Of a DNA stretch of 64,000 nucleotides, positions 17,272-26,343 are shown one piece after another (within the stretch, counting starts at the first letter, position 1; each line of letters starts with the position of its first letter). The notes under the pieces were generated by a model. It did no database searches and was not told the DNA's origin. It saw only the letters and a list, made by a program, of their open reading frames with translations. The stretch lies in contig NZ_JAUNEJ010000002.1 in the NCBI RefSeq assembly GCF_030525615.1, positions 223,855-287,854 of the forward strand, read 5' to 3'. Both the position numbers and the translations under genes were made by a program. The stretch comes from Cutibacterium sp. (GTDB taxonomy: Bacteria; Actinomycetota; Actinomycetes; Propionibacteriales; Propionibacteriaceae).

Positions 17272-19863
17272 GTGCGCCTGGCCGAAGCCCTTGACGACAT
17301 GGTCGACGGCCGCGCCCCCGTCACCACCGACCGCGGGGAGCGCGGACAGGGCTGGGACTCCCCTGGTGCCCGTCCCCTCGATGCCGACATGGCCTTGGAC
17401 CACATCGAGCGAGCCGTCGCTCATGACGGCATCTCCATGTATGAACACCAGGAGGAGGCGATACTGGAGATCTTGTCGGGCAATCACGTCATCGTCACCA
17501 CCCCGACCGGGTCTGGGAAATCCCTCATCGCTACCGCAGCCCATTTTTCATGTGTGGCCGCAGGCGGACGTTCCTACTACACCGCTCCTATCAAAGCTCT
17601 TGTCAGCGAGAAGTTCTTCAGCCTCTGTGAGACCTTCGGAGCAGCCAATGTCGGCATGGTCACCGGCGACGCGTCCGTCAATTCCAACGCTCCCATCATC
17701 TGCTGCACCGCCGAGATCCTCGCCAATATCGCCTTACGCGAGGGGAGGCACGCCAACGTCGACCAGATCGTCATGGACGAGTTCCACTTCATTGGAGACC
17801 CCGACCGAGGCTGGGCATGGCAGGTGCCGCTGTCCGAGCTTCCGCAGGCCCAGCAGATCATCATGAGCGCCACCCTTGGTGACGTCAGCGATCTGTCCGA
17901 GGGGTTGACGAATACCACCGGACGCCCCACCAGCGTCATCAGCGGCGTCGTCAGGCCAGTGCCGCTGCAATATTCCTGGTCAATGAAACCCGACCACGAG
18001 GCTATCGAGGAGCTGGTAGCCGCACAGAAAGCCCCGGTTTACATCGTCCACCCTTCTCAGAAACAGGCGCTGGAACGCGCCCAATCTATGACGTCGATGA
18101 AACTCGTCAGCACCGAGGAGCGTCACGCCATCGCTGCCGAGATCGCGGACTTCCGCTTTGCCAAAGGATTCGGTTCCACGGTACGGAAGTTCATCACCGC
18201 CGGTATTGGCGTCCATCACGCCGGAATGCTCCCCAAATATCGGCGGCTCGTCGAGACTCTCGCGCAACAGGGCAAGCTCAAGGTCATCTGCGGCACTGAC
18301 ACCCTCGGGGTCGGTATCAATGTGCCGATCCGTACCGTCATGTTCACCTCACTGACGAAATTCGACGGCCGCCGGACACGAGTTCTGAAGTCTCGTGAGT
18401 TTCACCAAATAGCGGGACGTGCTGGCCGCGCCGGATTCGACACCGTTGGCTATGTCGTCGCCCAGGCACCCGAGCACGTCATCGCCAACGAAAAAGCCCT
18501 GGCCAAGGCAGGGGACGATCCCAAGAAGAGGCGCAAGGTACAGCGTCATAAACCCCCGGAGGGGTTCGTCAACTACTCTGAGGAGACCTTCACCAAACTC
18601 ATCGAGTCCACCCCGGAGACCCTGCACGCCCGGATGAAGATCACCGAGGCCATGCTGCTCAACCTGCTACAACGCGACGAAGACACCGCCCGGGCCGTAC
18701 AACATCTCGTCGACTCCGCCACCCCAATCATGGCCGAACGTCGTCGTCTCTACCGCCGCGCGGTTCAGATCGGCCTATCACTGCTGCGCTCCGAAGTCGT
18801 CCACCGCCTCGACAAGCCGACCCCTGGTGGCCGCAAGTTCGCCATGAACGAGGCCTTGCAGGACGATTTCGCCCTCAACCAACCGCTGTCAGCCTTCGCC
18901 AGCGAGGCCGTCGCAACCCTGGACCCGGAGTCCCCCACCCACGCCCTCGACGTCGTGAGCGTCATCGAAGCCACCCTCGACAATCCCATGACCGTTCTCA
19001 TCGCCCAGCAGCACGCGGCTCGGGGCGAAGCCATCGCGCAGATGAAGGAGGACGGCTACGACTACGAGGACCGCATGGCCGCCGTGGAGGACATCGAGTG
19101 GCCCCGGCCTCTCGAAGAAACCCTCAATGCCTTGTTCGAGGTTTTCGCACCGAGCCACCCCTGGATTCCCGCCGACGCCTTGCAGCCCAAGTCAATAGTG
19201 CGCGACATGTATGAACGTGCCATGACTTTCGGCGAGTTCTGCGCCCATTACAAGGTGCAGCGCAGCGAGGGTCTGGTGCTGCGCTATCTGACCGACGCTT
19301 ACCGGGCGCTGCGTCAAACAGTCCCCGAGTCCGAACGCACCGAGGACCTTGCGGACGTCATCTCCTGGCTGGGCGAGGTTGTCCGCTCCACCGACTCCTC
19401 CCTCATTGACGAGTGGGAAGAACTCACCCATCCGGTCGATGAGGAGCCTGATGAGGTCCGCCCGGTACGCACCTTCACCTCCAACCAGCGAGCCTTCACC
19501 GTCATGGTGCGCAATGCCATGTTCCGCAAGGTTATCTTGGCTGCCGACGACGACTTCGAGGCCCTAGGACATCTTGAACCTGACGGTTCTGCCATGACAA
19601 CCAAGATCTGGGAGGACACCCTGGGCGACTACTGGGACGAACACGACGAGATCAACGATGGTCCTGACGCCCGCTCCCCGAGTCTGTTCATGATCGAGAA
19701 GGAGTCGGGACGACGCAACAGCCGTATCTGGCTCGTTCGTCAGATCATCGACGACCCAGCCGGAAATCACGACTGGTCGATCACCGCAACCGTCGACCTC
19801 GACGAATGTGACGAGGCCGAGGACCTGGTGCTGCGGACGAGGGCTTTCAGCAGGCTCGACTAA
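17272..19863 (+). CDS. Ski2/HelY-like superfamily II helicase with DUF3516
   Basis: An 863-residue helicase starting at GTG 17272 behind GAGGAG. The N-terminal RecA domain has Walker A TPTGSGKS (residues 77-84), TAPIKALVSEKF, the DExH box MDEFHF and SATLGDVS. The second RecA domain has GVHHAGMLPKYRRLVE, GTDTLGVGINVPIRTV and FHQIAGRAGRAGFDT. The C-terminal 400 residues match DUF3516, an actinobacterial extension rich in charged residues, in place of the arch of Mtr4. Relatives are predicted RNA helicases acting in RNA turnover, so the role is inferred. Single gene; no nuclease partner adjacent. Confidence 0.9.
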   Translation: MRLAEALDDMVDGRAPVTTDRGERGQGWDSPGARPLDADMALDHIERAVAHDGISMYEHQEEAILEILSGNHVIVTTPTGSGKSLIATAAHFSCVAAGGRSYYTAPIKALVSEKFFSLCETFGAANVGMVTGDASVNSNAPIICCTAEILANIALREGRHANVDQIVMDEFHFIGDPDRGWAWQVPLSELPQAQQIIMSATLGDVSDLSEGLTNTTGRPTSVISGVVRPVPLQYSWSMKPDHEAIEELVAAQKAPVYIVHPSQKQALERAQSMTSMKLVSTEERHAIAAEIADFRFAKGFGSTVRKFITAGIGVHHAGMLPKYRRLVETLAQQGKLKVICGTDTLGVGINVPIRTVMFTSLTKFDGRRTRVLKSREFHQIAGRAGRAGFDTVGYVVAQAPEHVIANEKALAKAGDDPKKRRKVQRHKPPEGFVNYSEETFTKLIESTPETLHARMKITEAMLLNLLQRDEDTARAVQHLVDSATPIMAERRRLYRRAVQIGLSLLRSEVVHRLDKPTPGGRKFAMNEALQDDFALNQPLSAFASEAVATLDPESPTHALDVVSVIEATLDNPMTVLIAQQHAARGEAIAQMKEDGYDYEDRMAAVEDIEWPRPLEETLNALFEVFAPSHPWIPADALQPKSIVRDMYERAMTFGEFCAHYKVQRSEGLVLRYLTDAYRALRQTVPESERTEDLADVISWLGEVVRSTDSSLIDEWEELTHPVDEEPDEVRPVRTFTSNQRAFTVMVRNAMFRKVILAADDDFEALGHLEPDGSAMTTKIWEDTLGDYWDEHDEINDGPDARSPSLFMIEKESGRRNSRIWLVRQIIDDPAGNHDWSITATVDLDECDEAEDLVLRTRAFSRLD

Positions 19864-19971
19864 CAGACTCGTCGCTCTGCCCGGGGCTTCCCCGCGCGCC
19901 ACACACCCATGCCCTTCCGTTCGCGCAGCTGACTGGCATGATGGACTCACGCCCAGGGAAAGGACACATCC

Positions 19972-20433
19972 ATGGAGATCACCAGCACGTCCATCAGTGA
20001 CGGTCAACCGATCGACCTGACCTACGCCCACGCCGACGCAGGCGGCCAGAACGTCAGTCCCCAGTTGAGCTGGACACCCGGCCCGGAGGGCACCAAGTCC
20101 TACGCGATCACCATCTACGATCCTGACGCCCCCACCGGCTCCGGTTTCTGGCACTGGATTCTCGCCGACATCCCAGCCGACGTCACCTCCCTCGACGAAG
20201 GCGGCCCGCTTCCGGCCGGCGCGCGGGAGTGGACCAACGACTACCAGGAGGACGGCTACTCCGGCGCCTGCCCGCCACCTGGACCAGCCCACCGCTATAT
20301 CCATACTGTCCATGCCATGCCCAGCGAACACCTAGACATTCCCGACGACGCCGCAAACGTCCAGGTGCGCTTCGCCATTCACACCACTGAGCTGGATTCC
20401 GCGTCGATCACAGGGACTTTCCAGCAGCCCTGA
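19972..20433 (+). CDS. YbhB/YbcL family PEBP-like protein
   Basis: A 153-residue member of the phosphatidylethanolamine-binding-protein fold. Characteristic segments are GGQNVSPQLSWTPGPEGTKSYAITIYDPDAPT, GFWHWILADIPADVTSL and the ligand-site YSGACPPPGPAHRYIHTVHA. There is no signal peptide, so it is cytosolic. Ligand and function of bacterial YbhB proteins are not settled despite the 'Raf kinase inhibitor-like' label. A GGGAAAGGA site stands before the ATG. Confidence 0.92.
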   Translation: MEITSTSISDGQPIDLTYAHADAGGQNVSPQLSWTPGPEGTKSYAITIYDPDAPTGSGFWHWILADIPADVTSLDEGGPLPAGAREWTNDYQEDGYSGACPPPGPAHRYIHTVHAMPSEHLDIPDDAANVQVRFAIHTTELDSASITGTFQQP

Positions 20434-20453
20434 CCGACGACACCGAAACCGAA

Positions 20454-20489
20454 CAGGCACCGTCGACACTATGTCGGCGGCGCCTGCTT
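20454..20489 (+). terminator. Hairpin terminator after YbhB-like gene
   Basis: CAGGCACCGTCGAC and GTCGGCGGCGCCTG form a 14-bp stem with one mismatch and one G-U pair around a 5-8-base loop. It ends just before the preferred start of the next gene. Confidence 0.55.
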
Positions 20490-20499
20490 GACTGACGTC

Positions 20500-21732
20500 G
20501 TGAAGCTACGGCAGGCATTGCTCATACTCCTCATCACCGTCGCCCTCGTCTCGACACCTCTTCCTGCCCGTGCCGAGCCGCCTACGCCCACCCCGACGAC
20601 CACCAGCACCAGCTACGCCACCGAATCCGCACCATCGTCTGCCCCAGTGGCCCCTATCACCCCCGGGGCAGGAATGGGCTGGGACGCGAACCCCGTGTCC
20701 TCGGAGCAGGCGTCCCACATGCGGTGCGCCTCCGTGATGTTCGTCGGGGTCCGTGGCTCGGGAGAAACCCCTCCCTACGGCGACACGATCACGTCGATCC
20801 GCGACGCCCTGGCCCAGAAGTGGAAAGGCCGGGGAACTGTTCGTCAGGTCTACTTGGATTACCCCGCAGCTGACCCTCACACCTTGCAAGGAGCGTCGAT
20901 GAGCAGCCTGCTCTTCGACGCGACCATGCCAGCGACGCAGTATTTCGACTCGGCCGCCCTGGGAGCCAAGAAACTCACCGCCCTCCTCAACGATGAGAAG
21001 AAGCAGTGTCCAAAGGAATGGGTAATCCTCGCCGGATTCTCGCAAGGGTCCCAAGCTATTACGCAGGCCCTCGCCCAGACTGACACCCCTCAGCGTCTAG
21101 CTGGTGCCATTTTGGCCGGAAACCCCGATCACTACCCGGGCCAAAACGTCCAGGAACTCAGTGGCGACGCCGGTCAGTCAGCCATCGGAATGGCGGCCAT
21201 CCTCTATTATTTGCGCGAGCGAGCCAACGCGACTCCAGGGGCTAATCGCGATGCCCAAATGCGGTCCATCATCAAAGCGACCCTGGGCTTGAGTCAGGAG
21301 TCCATCGATCAGGAAGCTCTGGAGGCTGACATGATCCGGGTCGGCGCGGCAATTCCTCCCGAGGCGTACCCAGAAACCTATTCGGTGTGTATGAAGGGCG
21401 ATCCGGTTTGTGACACTGCACCGGCCCTGACGCGCATTCTCACCCTGCAATCGACATGGCAGGACGAGCTCAATCAAGGCCGCCCCGTCCACATGGGGTA
21501 CACCCGCACTGTGCTGGAGGCCAGCCTGGATCGAGTCGCCCAGCGCGCGAATGCCGTAGCGGCTGCCGAGGCGAAAGGAGCGCCGATCCCCCACGGGCAA
21601 ACGGTGACCGTCTCGACTCGCGAATGGGGTCCGTTGCAGATCGGGGTCGCCATTGGCTCTGGGGTACTTGGTCTGGCACTGGGATGGCTTCTTGGGCGTG
21701 CTGGACGACGGCGTAGGCGGCATCACCGCTGA
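20500..21732 (+). CDS. Secreted, membrane-anchored cutinase-like serine esterase
   Basis: An alpha/beta hydrolase of the cutinase family. I prefer GTG 20500 (MKLRQALLILLITVALV) over the TTG at 20488, because the terminator hairpin reaches 20489; both give the same signal peptide, ending near ARA-EPP. A Thr/Pro/Ser linker of about 40 residues follows. The catalytic domain has FVGVRGSGETPP (oxyanion region), the nucleophile motif GFSQGSQ with Ser about residue 181, and DPVCDTAP with the likely acid. A C-terminal span (GVAIGSGVLGLALGWLLG) ends in an Arg/His-rich stop-transfer tail, so the enzyme stays at the surface. Substrate unknown; host lipids or esters are plausible. Confidence 0.85.
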   Translation: MKLRQALLILLITVALVSTPLPARAEPPTPTPTTTSTSYATESAPSSAPVAPITPGAGMGWDANPVSSEQASHMRCASVMFVGVRGSGETPPYGDTITSIRDALAQKWKGRGTVRQVYLDYPAADPHTLQGASMSSLLFDATMPATQYFDSAALGAKKLTALLNDEKKQCPKEWVILAGFSQGSQAITQALAQTDTPQRLAGAILAGNPDHYPGQNVQELSGDAGQSAIGMAAILYYLRERANATPGANRDAQMRSIIKATLGLSQESIDQEALEADMIRVGAAIPPEAYPETYSVCMKGDPVCDTAPALTRILTLQSTWQDELNQGRPVHMGYTRTVLEASLDRVAQRANAVAAAEAKGAPIPHGQTVTVSTREWGPLQIGVAIGSGVLGLALGWLLGRAGRRRRRHHR

Positions 21733-21923
21733 CACTGAAGAATCCCAGCCCGAAAGCCGCCAGCGCACTGATAGCGCCGCCGAGCAGGGCAACTGCTACG
21801 TGGTTTTTAGTACATATGGGGGTCTTGCCGCTCCGATTGTGGTGCAGCATAAGCCGACCAATTTCACTTCACCGCGTATTCCGTGCTACCGTCTCCGAGT
21901 TGGGTTCCTCGAACGAACCCGAT

Positions 21924-22006
21924 GCGCGAGTGGCGGAATGGCAGACGCGCTGGCTTCAGGTGCCAGTGTCCCTTGGGACGTGGAGGTTCAACTCCTCTCT
22001 CGCGCA
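21924..22006 (+). tRNA. tRNA-Leu (anticodon CAG)
   Basis: The acceptor stem GCGCGAG pairs with CTCGCGC, followed by discriminator A. The anticodon arm CTGGC-TTCAGGT-GCCAG shows CAG at 21957-21959. A long variable arm (GTGTCCCTTGGGAC) and the T arm GGAGGTTCAACTCC identify a class II leucine tRNA. CCA is not encoded. Confidence 0.95.
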
Positions 22007-22046
22007 CAACGAGCACTTCACGCAAGTGAGTCCGACTACTTCACGC

Positions 22047-22080
22047 AACTCCCGGTCAGAGGTCATCTGACCAGGAGTTT
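22047..22080 (+). terminator. Hairpin terminator after tRNA-Leu
   Basis: A 14-bp stem with one mismatch (left arm 22047-22060, right arm 22066-22079) and a run of T (TTTTGCTTTC) after it. It ends the tRNA-Leu transcript about 40 bases downstream. Confidence 0.75.
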
Positions 22081-22191
22081 TGCTTTCTAGGCGGGTTATC
22101 TGTTCACCGAAACCTCCGCCATTGATCTGGGAGTACAGGCTCACTTGGGGACGTCGCTGCCCACCAGGGGACCGGCCCCTGCGCACGTACA

Positions 22192-24615
22192 TCATGCCAA
22201 GTCATCGGCGAGGCGATCCTTAGCGCGGATACCCCGTAACCCCATCAACGGGCCGATCAATGCCAGCAGACCGAGGACAGCCACCCAACCCAGGACCCAG
22301 TCATGTGGGACCGACAAGTGAAGCGAGTGGGACATTCCGTGCGCGAGGACCACGGGGCCAACAGCTACGAGGCTCGCAAGAAGTCCGCAGGTCACCACCA
22401 GTAGCAGGCTCTGGATGATGGGAACCTTACGGCAGAACTTCGCTGGCAGGCCGATGGCCAGGAGCTGTCGACTCTGACCACGCGCCGTCTCGCCAAAGGA
22501 AGAACACACACCCATGGTGATGGTGACTCCGATGACAAGCAGCGCCAAGCATACCGCCCACAAAACGGGTGGAAGTTCCGGCTTCGGCGGGGCTTCATAG
22601 TAGGTCAGGACACGCGGGTCCAACTTCTGAGTGTGAACGAACTCGATTGCTTTCGCGATCTGGGCCTCGTCAAGATCGACATACACCCATCGATCGGGCA
22701 TGGATGCTGCATGCAGTGCTTTGACAGAACCCTCCAGCAAGACTCCACCATATATGAAACTCCATGTCGGGGGAACCGTCACATGCCGAGTCGGCACGTC
22801 AACGCGACGCCCATTGTCCAAGGAGAGTTCCACGGTTTCGGGGAGCTCATCGAACCCCAACATCGCACCGTCTTGCAATGCGGCGCGTTGCCCTTGGTCC
22901 AACGTGACGCCAAGAACACGTTCAGCTTCTGATGGCTGGGAAACTACCATCACTCCGTACGCCCCCGGAATTTCGGTGGAGGAAATCTGGCCCCCCAGCA
23001 TGTGGACCGCTATGGGGGCAGGAAGCCCCGCACCGGCTTGTATCCGCTGCGGCAGGTTCTTTGGCAGTGGTTGGCCACTGGGAGACTGGACAACTAACTG
23101 TCCGGGGATCGCCATGCTGAGCGCGGCGCTAGAACTCAGGTAGGACGCCATAATCGCAGTGACGCTCGCTGGGATCGCAAGGCACATGCACAGAGCTGAC
23201 CCCAGGGCCCGGACCCTGGGCCGGTCAGCGCGCATATTGGTCAGCGCCAGCTGCCCGGACAGGGATGGCAGATGTAGCACGGCGGTGAGTCCTGTGAGGA
23301 TGTCGGGCACGACCAGAGCCAGACCCAGGGCGCCGAAAACAACGCTTTTGACGGCACCATCGAGCTGACGTGCACCATAGACAATGATTAAGGCAGTCAC
23401 CAGCAGCCCCGCTGCCCCAATCCGTCGGCCCCAACTCAACAGCGACGCAAATCGGGCGGACCCCGGTCTCGGACGCCACGATACGTTCTGGAAGATGGCG
23501 ATACTCAGCAGCGAAAGAATGACGGTGAGCCCCAAGAGCGCCAATCCCAGAAGAACCACCGGCGCTGTAGGGCTGAGTGGCTGGGTCATAAAGTGCGGCA
23601 AAACTGCGGACCGCATCACTTGCCCGGCGATCCAGCCGATCCCGACGCCAACCAGGCATGCTCCGAGACAGACGAGTAGAACAACACCGAGAGTGGAGAT
23701 CAGGGTCGCCGACATGGGGATACCCATGCGAAGCATTGCGGCGCGCTCTACCTGGAGAGACCTTGACAGTCGAGTGATCGTGGTCAGCTGAACGGCACCG
23801 CACAGGAGAAGGCAGGGGATCACGGTCAGGTATGAACTACGCGCGAACAAGGACCGCTGGGCGAGGCCCTGCAGGAACGCACGGCTGAAAGCCCCCGCGT
23901 GCAGGTCATCAACTGACGTACCAGATGCTTTTGCAATCACAGGAATCATGACGTCAAGCTCAACCCCGTCCCACAGGTACTGGGTCGAATAGGTGAGGTC
24001 GGGGTACCCCGTTGACGCAGCGGCCGACATCTGCCGCCAAGTCCCCGGTGCGCCCACAACCACCAGCCCCTTGGTGGCATAGACATCCCTAAAGGTTCCG
24101 ACCACGGTGAGACGAGTCGAGTTGCTGAAGGCTCTGATGGTGGAGGGATTACCAAGACGCACCGAGAGCCTCTCCGACAGCATGACTTCACCGGATCGAC
24201 TAGGCCACCGTCCCACCGCAACCTCATAGCGGGAGGGCTTGCTCCCTTGCAGCCACTCGGTGTATTCGACACGATCCTGCGGACCGCTGGACAGACCTGT
24301 GGAGCGAAAGCCATCGATCTGGAAATCTGATCCGGATACGGCAACGCGCACATTCTTGGCTCCAGCTGCCGTCATCGCCTCCAGGACAGCGCGATCCGGG
24401 TAGCGGGTGGCCTGTTGTTGATTGACGACTACGGAGGCGCTGCTTGGGCCAAGCTCGCGATCGGCAACCTGAGCACCACTGAGCGTGAAAGACGACACAG
24501 CGATGTACAACGCCACGAACGCTGCCACCACAACCAGCAACGGTACGGCTACGGTGAAGCGGCTGCGGTTACGACTCCAAATCCTCAACAGTGCGATGTT
24601 CAGACTGTGCCTCAC
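22192..24615 (-). CDS. FtsX-type ABC transporter permease (MacB-like)
   Basis: An 807-residue permease with an N-terminal membrane span (about residues 20-45), a large extracytoplasmic domain, a three-span FtsX block near 260-400, a further span pair near 400-440, a second external domain, and a final three-span block near 680-800. That is the layout of mechanotransmission (MacB/LolE-type) permeases that push substrates outside the membrane rather than across it. GTG 24615 overlaps the stop of the ATPase gene (GTGA), so the two are coupled. The small peptide gene upstream is in the same transcript and may encode the substrate or a product the pump protects against; this is inference. Confidence 0.88.
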   Translation of the reverse strand: MRHSLNIALLRIWSRNRSRFTVAVPLLVVVAAFVALYIAVSSFTLSGAQVADRELGPSSASVVVNQQQATRYPDRAVLEAMTAAGAKNVRVAVSGSDFQIDGFRSTGLSSGPQDRVEYTEWLQGSKPSRYEVAVGRWPSRSGEVMLSERLSVRLGNPSTIRAFSNSTRLTVVGTFRDVYATKGLVVVGAPGTWRQMSAAASTGYPDLTYSTQYLWDGVELDVMIPVIAKASGTSVDDLHAGAFSRAFLQGLAQRSLFARSSYLTVIPCLLLCGAVQLTTITRLSRSLQVERAAMLRMGIPMSATLISTLGVVLLVCLGACLVGVGIGWIAGQVMRSAVLPHFMTQPLSPTAPVVLLGLALLGLTVILSLLSIAIFQNVSWRPRPGSARFASLLSWGRRIGAAGLLVTALIIVYGARQLDGAVKSVVFGALGLALVVPDILTGLTAVLHLPSLSGQLALTNMRADRPRVRALGSALCMCLAIPASVTAIMASYLSSSAALSMAIPGQLVVQSPSGQPLPKNLPQRIQAGAGLPAPIAVHMLGGQISSTEIPGAYGVMVVSQPSEAERVLGVTLDQGQRAALQDGAMLGFDELPETVELSLDNGRRVDVPTRHVTVPPTWSFIYGGVLLEGSVKALHAASMPDRWVYVDLDEAQIAKAIEFVHTQKLDPRVLTYYEAPPKPELPPVLWAVCLALLVIGVTITMGVCSSFGETARGQSRQLLAIGLPAKFCRKVPIIQSLLLVVTCGLLASLVAVGPVVLAHGMSHSLHLSVPHDWVLGWVAVLGLLALIGPLMGLRGIRAKDRLADDLA

Positions 24616-25277
24616 TTGATGACCTGCCCATCACGCAGCACTGTCATTGAGTCGCAGAATCGGCTCACGATCGGGTCATGGGTGGCAACCACCACGCACA
24701 TTGACTGTTCGTGCGCCAGAGCGGCGAAGACCTTGAAAAGCTCCTCCGAGTTAGCTGAGTCCAGCGCTCCGGTTGGTTCGTCGGCCAGCAGAACTCGTTG
24801 CCCGCCAGCCAACGCACGGGCGACACCCACGCGCTGGCGCTGGCCCCCCGACACCTCTGCCGGTCGACGGTCACCCAATTGGTCGATCCCGAGGCGGGCC
24901 AAGGCGTCTTCAGCAGCCCTGCGACCTTGGGCACGGTTTTGGCCACGCGCCCACAGTGGTAAAGCCACATTTTCGATGTTTGTCATCTCCGCGATGAGAT
25001 TGTTGTCTTGGAAAATGACCGAGACGTGTTCAAGCCGGTACCGAGCCCGTGCCGCCTCATCCAATTCGGAGACACGTTTACGGTTCACCTCAATTACCCC
25101 GGCATCGGGGACGTCCAGACCGGCGAGCAGATTAATCAGAGTGCTCTTCCCCGATCCGCTCTCCCCCATGAGAGCGTGTAGACCAGAAGACGAAAACTCA
25201 ATATCTATACTTCGAAGCGCTTCAACTCGACCCGCACCAACACCGAAGGATTTGGACACACCAATCGCAGAGATCAT
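24612..25277 (-). CDS. ABC transporter ATPase (LolD/MacB type)
   Basis: A 221-residue ATPase with Walker A GESGSGKST (38-46), Q-loop FQDNNLIAEMT, signature VSGGQRQRVGVARAL, Walker B VLLADEPTGALDS and H-loop ATHD. The sequence GLDVPDAGVIEVN is close to the LolD/MacB export group. It stands 21 bases after the small peptide gene and overlaps the permease gene, making a three-gene unit on the minus strand. Confidence 0.92.
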   Translation of the reverse strand: MISAIGVSKSFGVGAGRVEALRSIDIEFSSSGLHALMGESGSGKSTLINLLAGLDVPDAGVIEVNRKRVSELDEAARARYRLEHVSVIFQDNNLIAEMTNIENVALPLWARGQNRAQGRRAAEDALARLGIDQLGDRRPAEVSGGQRQRVGVARALAGGQRVLLADEPTGALDSANSEELFKVFAALAHEQSMCVVVATHDPIVSRFCDSMTVLRDGQVIK

Positions 25278-25298
25278 TCTCGTCCCTTCGAAACCTGT

Positions 25299-25541
25299 TC
25301 AGCAGGAACCGTTCGTGGCCCACGACGACAGCTTGTTGTCGTCCCAGGTGTTGATGTCATTGTCCGAACGGTGTGCCAGCATGTTGACACATCTTCCACG
25401 ACCGTTGATATTGTGATACCAACGCGCGTTGGTACCCGACTTGTTCTCGTACGACGACATCGCGTCATTATTCCCGGAACTGATGTTCATGACTCCCAGC
25501 CCCGCACGACGGTAGCCCATCAACCCAAGGTTAGCCTTCAC
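25299..25541 (-). CDS. Small crystallin-like (peptidase-inhibitor I36-like) peptide
   Basis: An 80-residue protein starting at GTG 25541, with AGAAGGAGAG 5 bases before it. The C-terminal 60 residues read as a beta/gamma-crystallin or I36 inhibitor-like repeat: NDAMSSYENKS, ARWYHNINGRGRCVNM, then DINTWDDNKLSSW and a final NGSC. The repeated (N/D)D-x-(M/L)SS(Y/W) motif and two cysteines (RC near residue 52 and the last residue) suggest a disulfide-bonded secreted fold. There is no signal peptide; the first 20 residues are MKANLGLMGYRRAGLGV-like and not hydrophobic enough. It leads an operon with an ABC ATPase and permease. Function is not known; the family match is by eye. Confidence 0.65.
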   Translation of the reverse strand: MKANLGLMGYRRAGLGVMNISSGNNDAMSSYENKSGTNARWYHNINGRGRCVNMLAHRSDNDINTWDDNKLSSWATNGSC

Positions 25542-25544
25542 AGC

Positions 25545-25735
25545 GTCTCTCCTTCTATGGAACCCCGTTGACAAGAAGGGCCGTCACCCTTATGCAAATC
25601 TAATATAGAGCACCCTCACTCTGAGGAGTGGGAAAACTTGATATATCCGAAAGTACAAAGCAGAGCAGACTTAGGGGTTATAGGTCAGAATTTTATATAT
25701 ATATCGGTCAGTCTCTAGTGATTAACCAGCCATAA
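25545..25735. other. AT-rich leader region of the peptide-ABC operon
   Basis: This 190-base gap is far richer in A and T than its surroundings, with TATATATATA near 25695 and TATATTAG-like elements about 45-60 bases upstream of the peptide ribosome site on the minus strand. It probably holds the operon promoter. I see no gene in it. Confidence 0.4.
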
Positions 25736-25768
25736 TGTGGCGTCTGACATACCCTGGAAGCATGCCTG

Positions 25769-26092
25769 GTGTCTTCTCCTCGTAATCGTCATGTTTGTGG
25801 TGTATGCGGTCGGGTCCTCGTCAAGAACGGGACCACCAGCCCGGGACGAACTCGATGGCGTTGCCGCACCTGCGGGCCTTCGACGACGCACCGCCGCCCC
25901 GATAGCGCCCGCAAAGGCGAACTCCCGTGGTTTCTGGATTGGCTGCTCGATGGCACTGGCCTTCACTCAGCCGTGCGTGAGCACTGGAAAACTACCCGGG
26001 TCCAACGCTGCTATTTCCATATCTTCCAAATCATCCGGCGTCACACCAGTCTCAACCCCCGCCTCGAAGCAAGACGTCAATCCTTACCCTGA
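25769..26092 (+). pseudogene. IS1249-like transposase remnant with internal deletion
   Basis: The first part encodes a zinc-finger N terminus (CGVCGRVLVKNG, then TRWRCRTCG) and DSARKGELPWFLDWLLDG, the start of an IS1249-type transposase. The frame then jumps directly to TGLHSAVREHWKTTRVQRCYFH and IFQIIRRHTSLNPRLEA, which belongs to the middle of the same protein. The central DDE part and the C terminus are missing, so the element is dead. Assignment to IS1249 is from recall of the family sequence. Confidence 0.65.
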
Positions 26093-26113
26093 CCAGGACT
26101 CTGATGAAGGCTC

Positions 26114-26189
26114 AGGACCTGGACCAGGCAGCCGCGCGGCTCTCGTTTCAGGGTCGGAGGATCTCCTGACGACCACTTGTCCAGGTCCT
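26114..26189. repeat. 11-bp inverted repeat in the gap before the secreted protein
   Basis: AGGACCTGGAC (26114-26124) pairs with GTCCAGGTCCT (26179-26189). A palindrome AGCCGCGCGGCT lies between the arms and a CCCCTTTTG tract follows. It could be a terminator or a trace of an insertion. The rest of 26093-26343 shows no gene. Confidence 0.35.
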
Positions 26190-26343
26190 CCACCCGCCTC
26201 AACCCCTTTTGTTTCCGGCTGTCAGACGAAAGTACAGCAACTGCGCTGTGGGGTGGACCGGCTGCGACGGGCCTTCGTAATTTATCGGTGTCAGCCGGGC
26301 TTAACCGGCGCCTGCACCCCATCAACAACAGGGAGGACACCCC

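Noticed and set aside
21470..21850. Minus-strand frame with an Ala/Gly hydrophobic stretch behind the cutinase gene
   Set aside because: Most of it is antisense to the cutinase C terminus, whose own membrane span produces the hydrophobic pattern. No ribosome site.
25299..25541. Crystallin-like peptide as a lactococcin 972-type bacteriocin
   Set aside because: It lacks the signal peptide and the Trp/Tyr/Ser pattern of that family, and the permease is MacB/FtsX-like rather than the bacteriocin-associated integral membrane protein.
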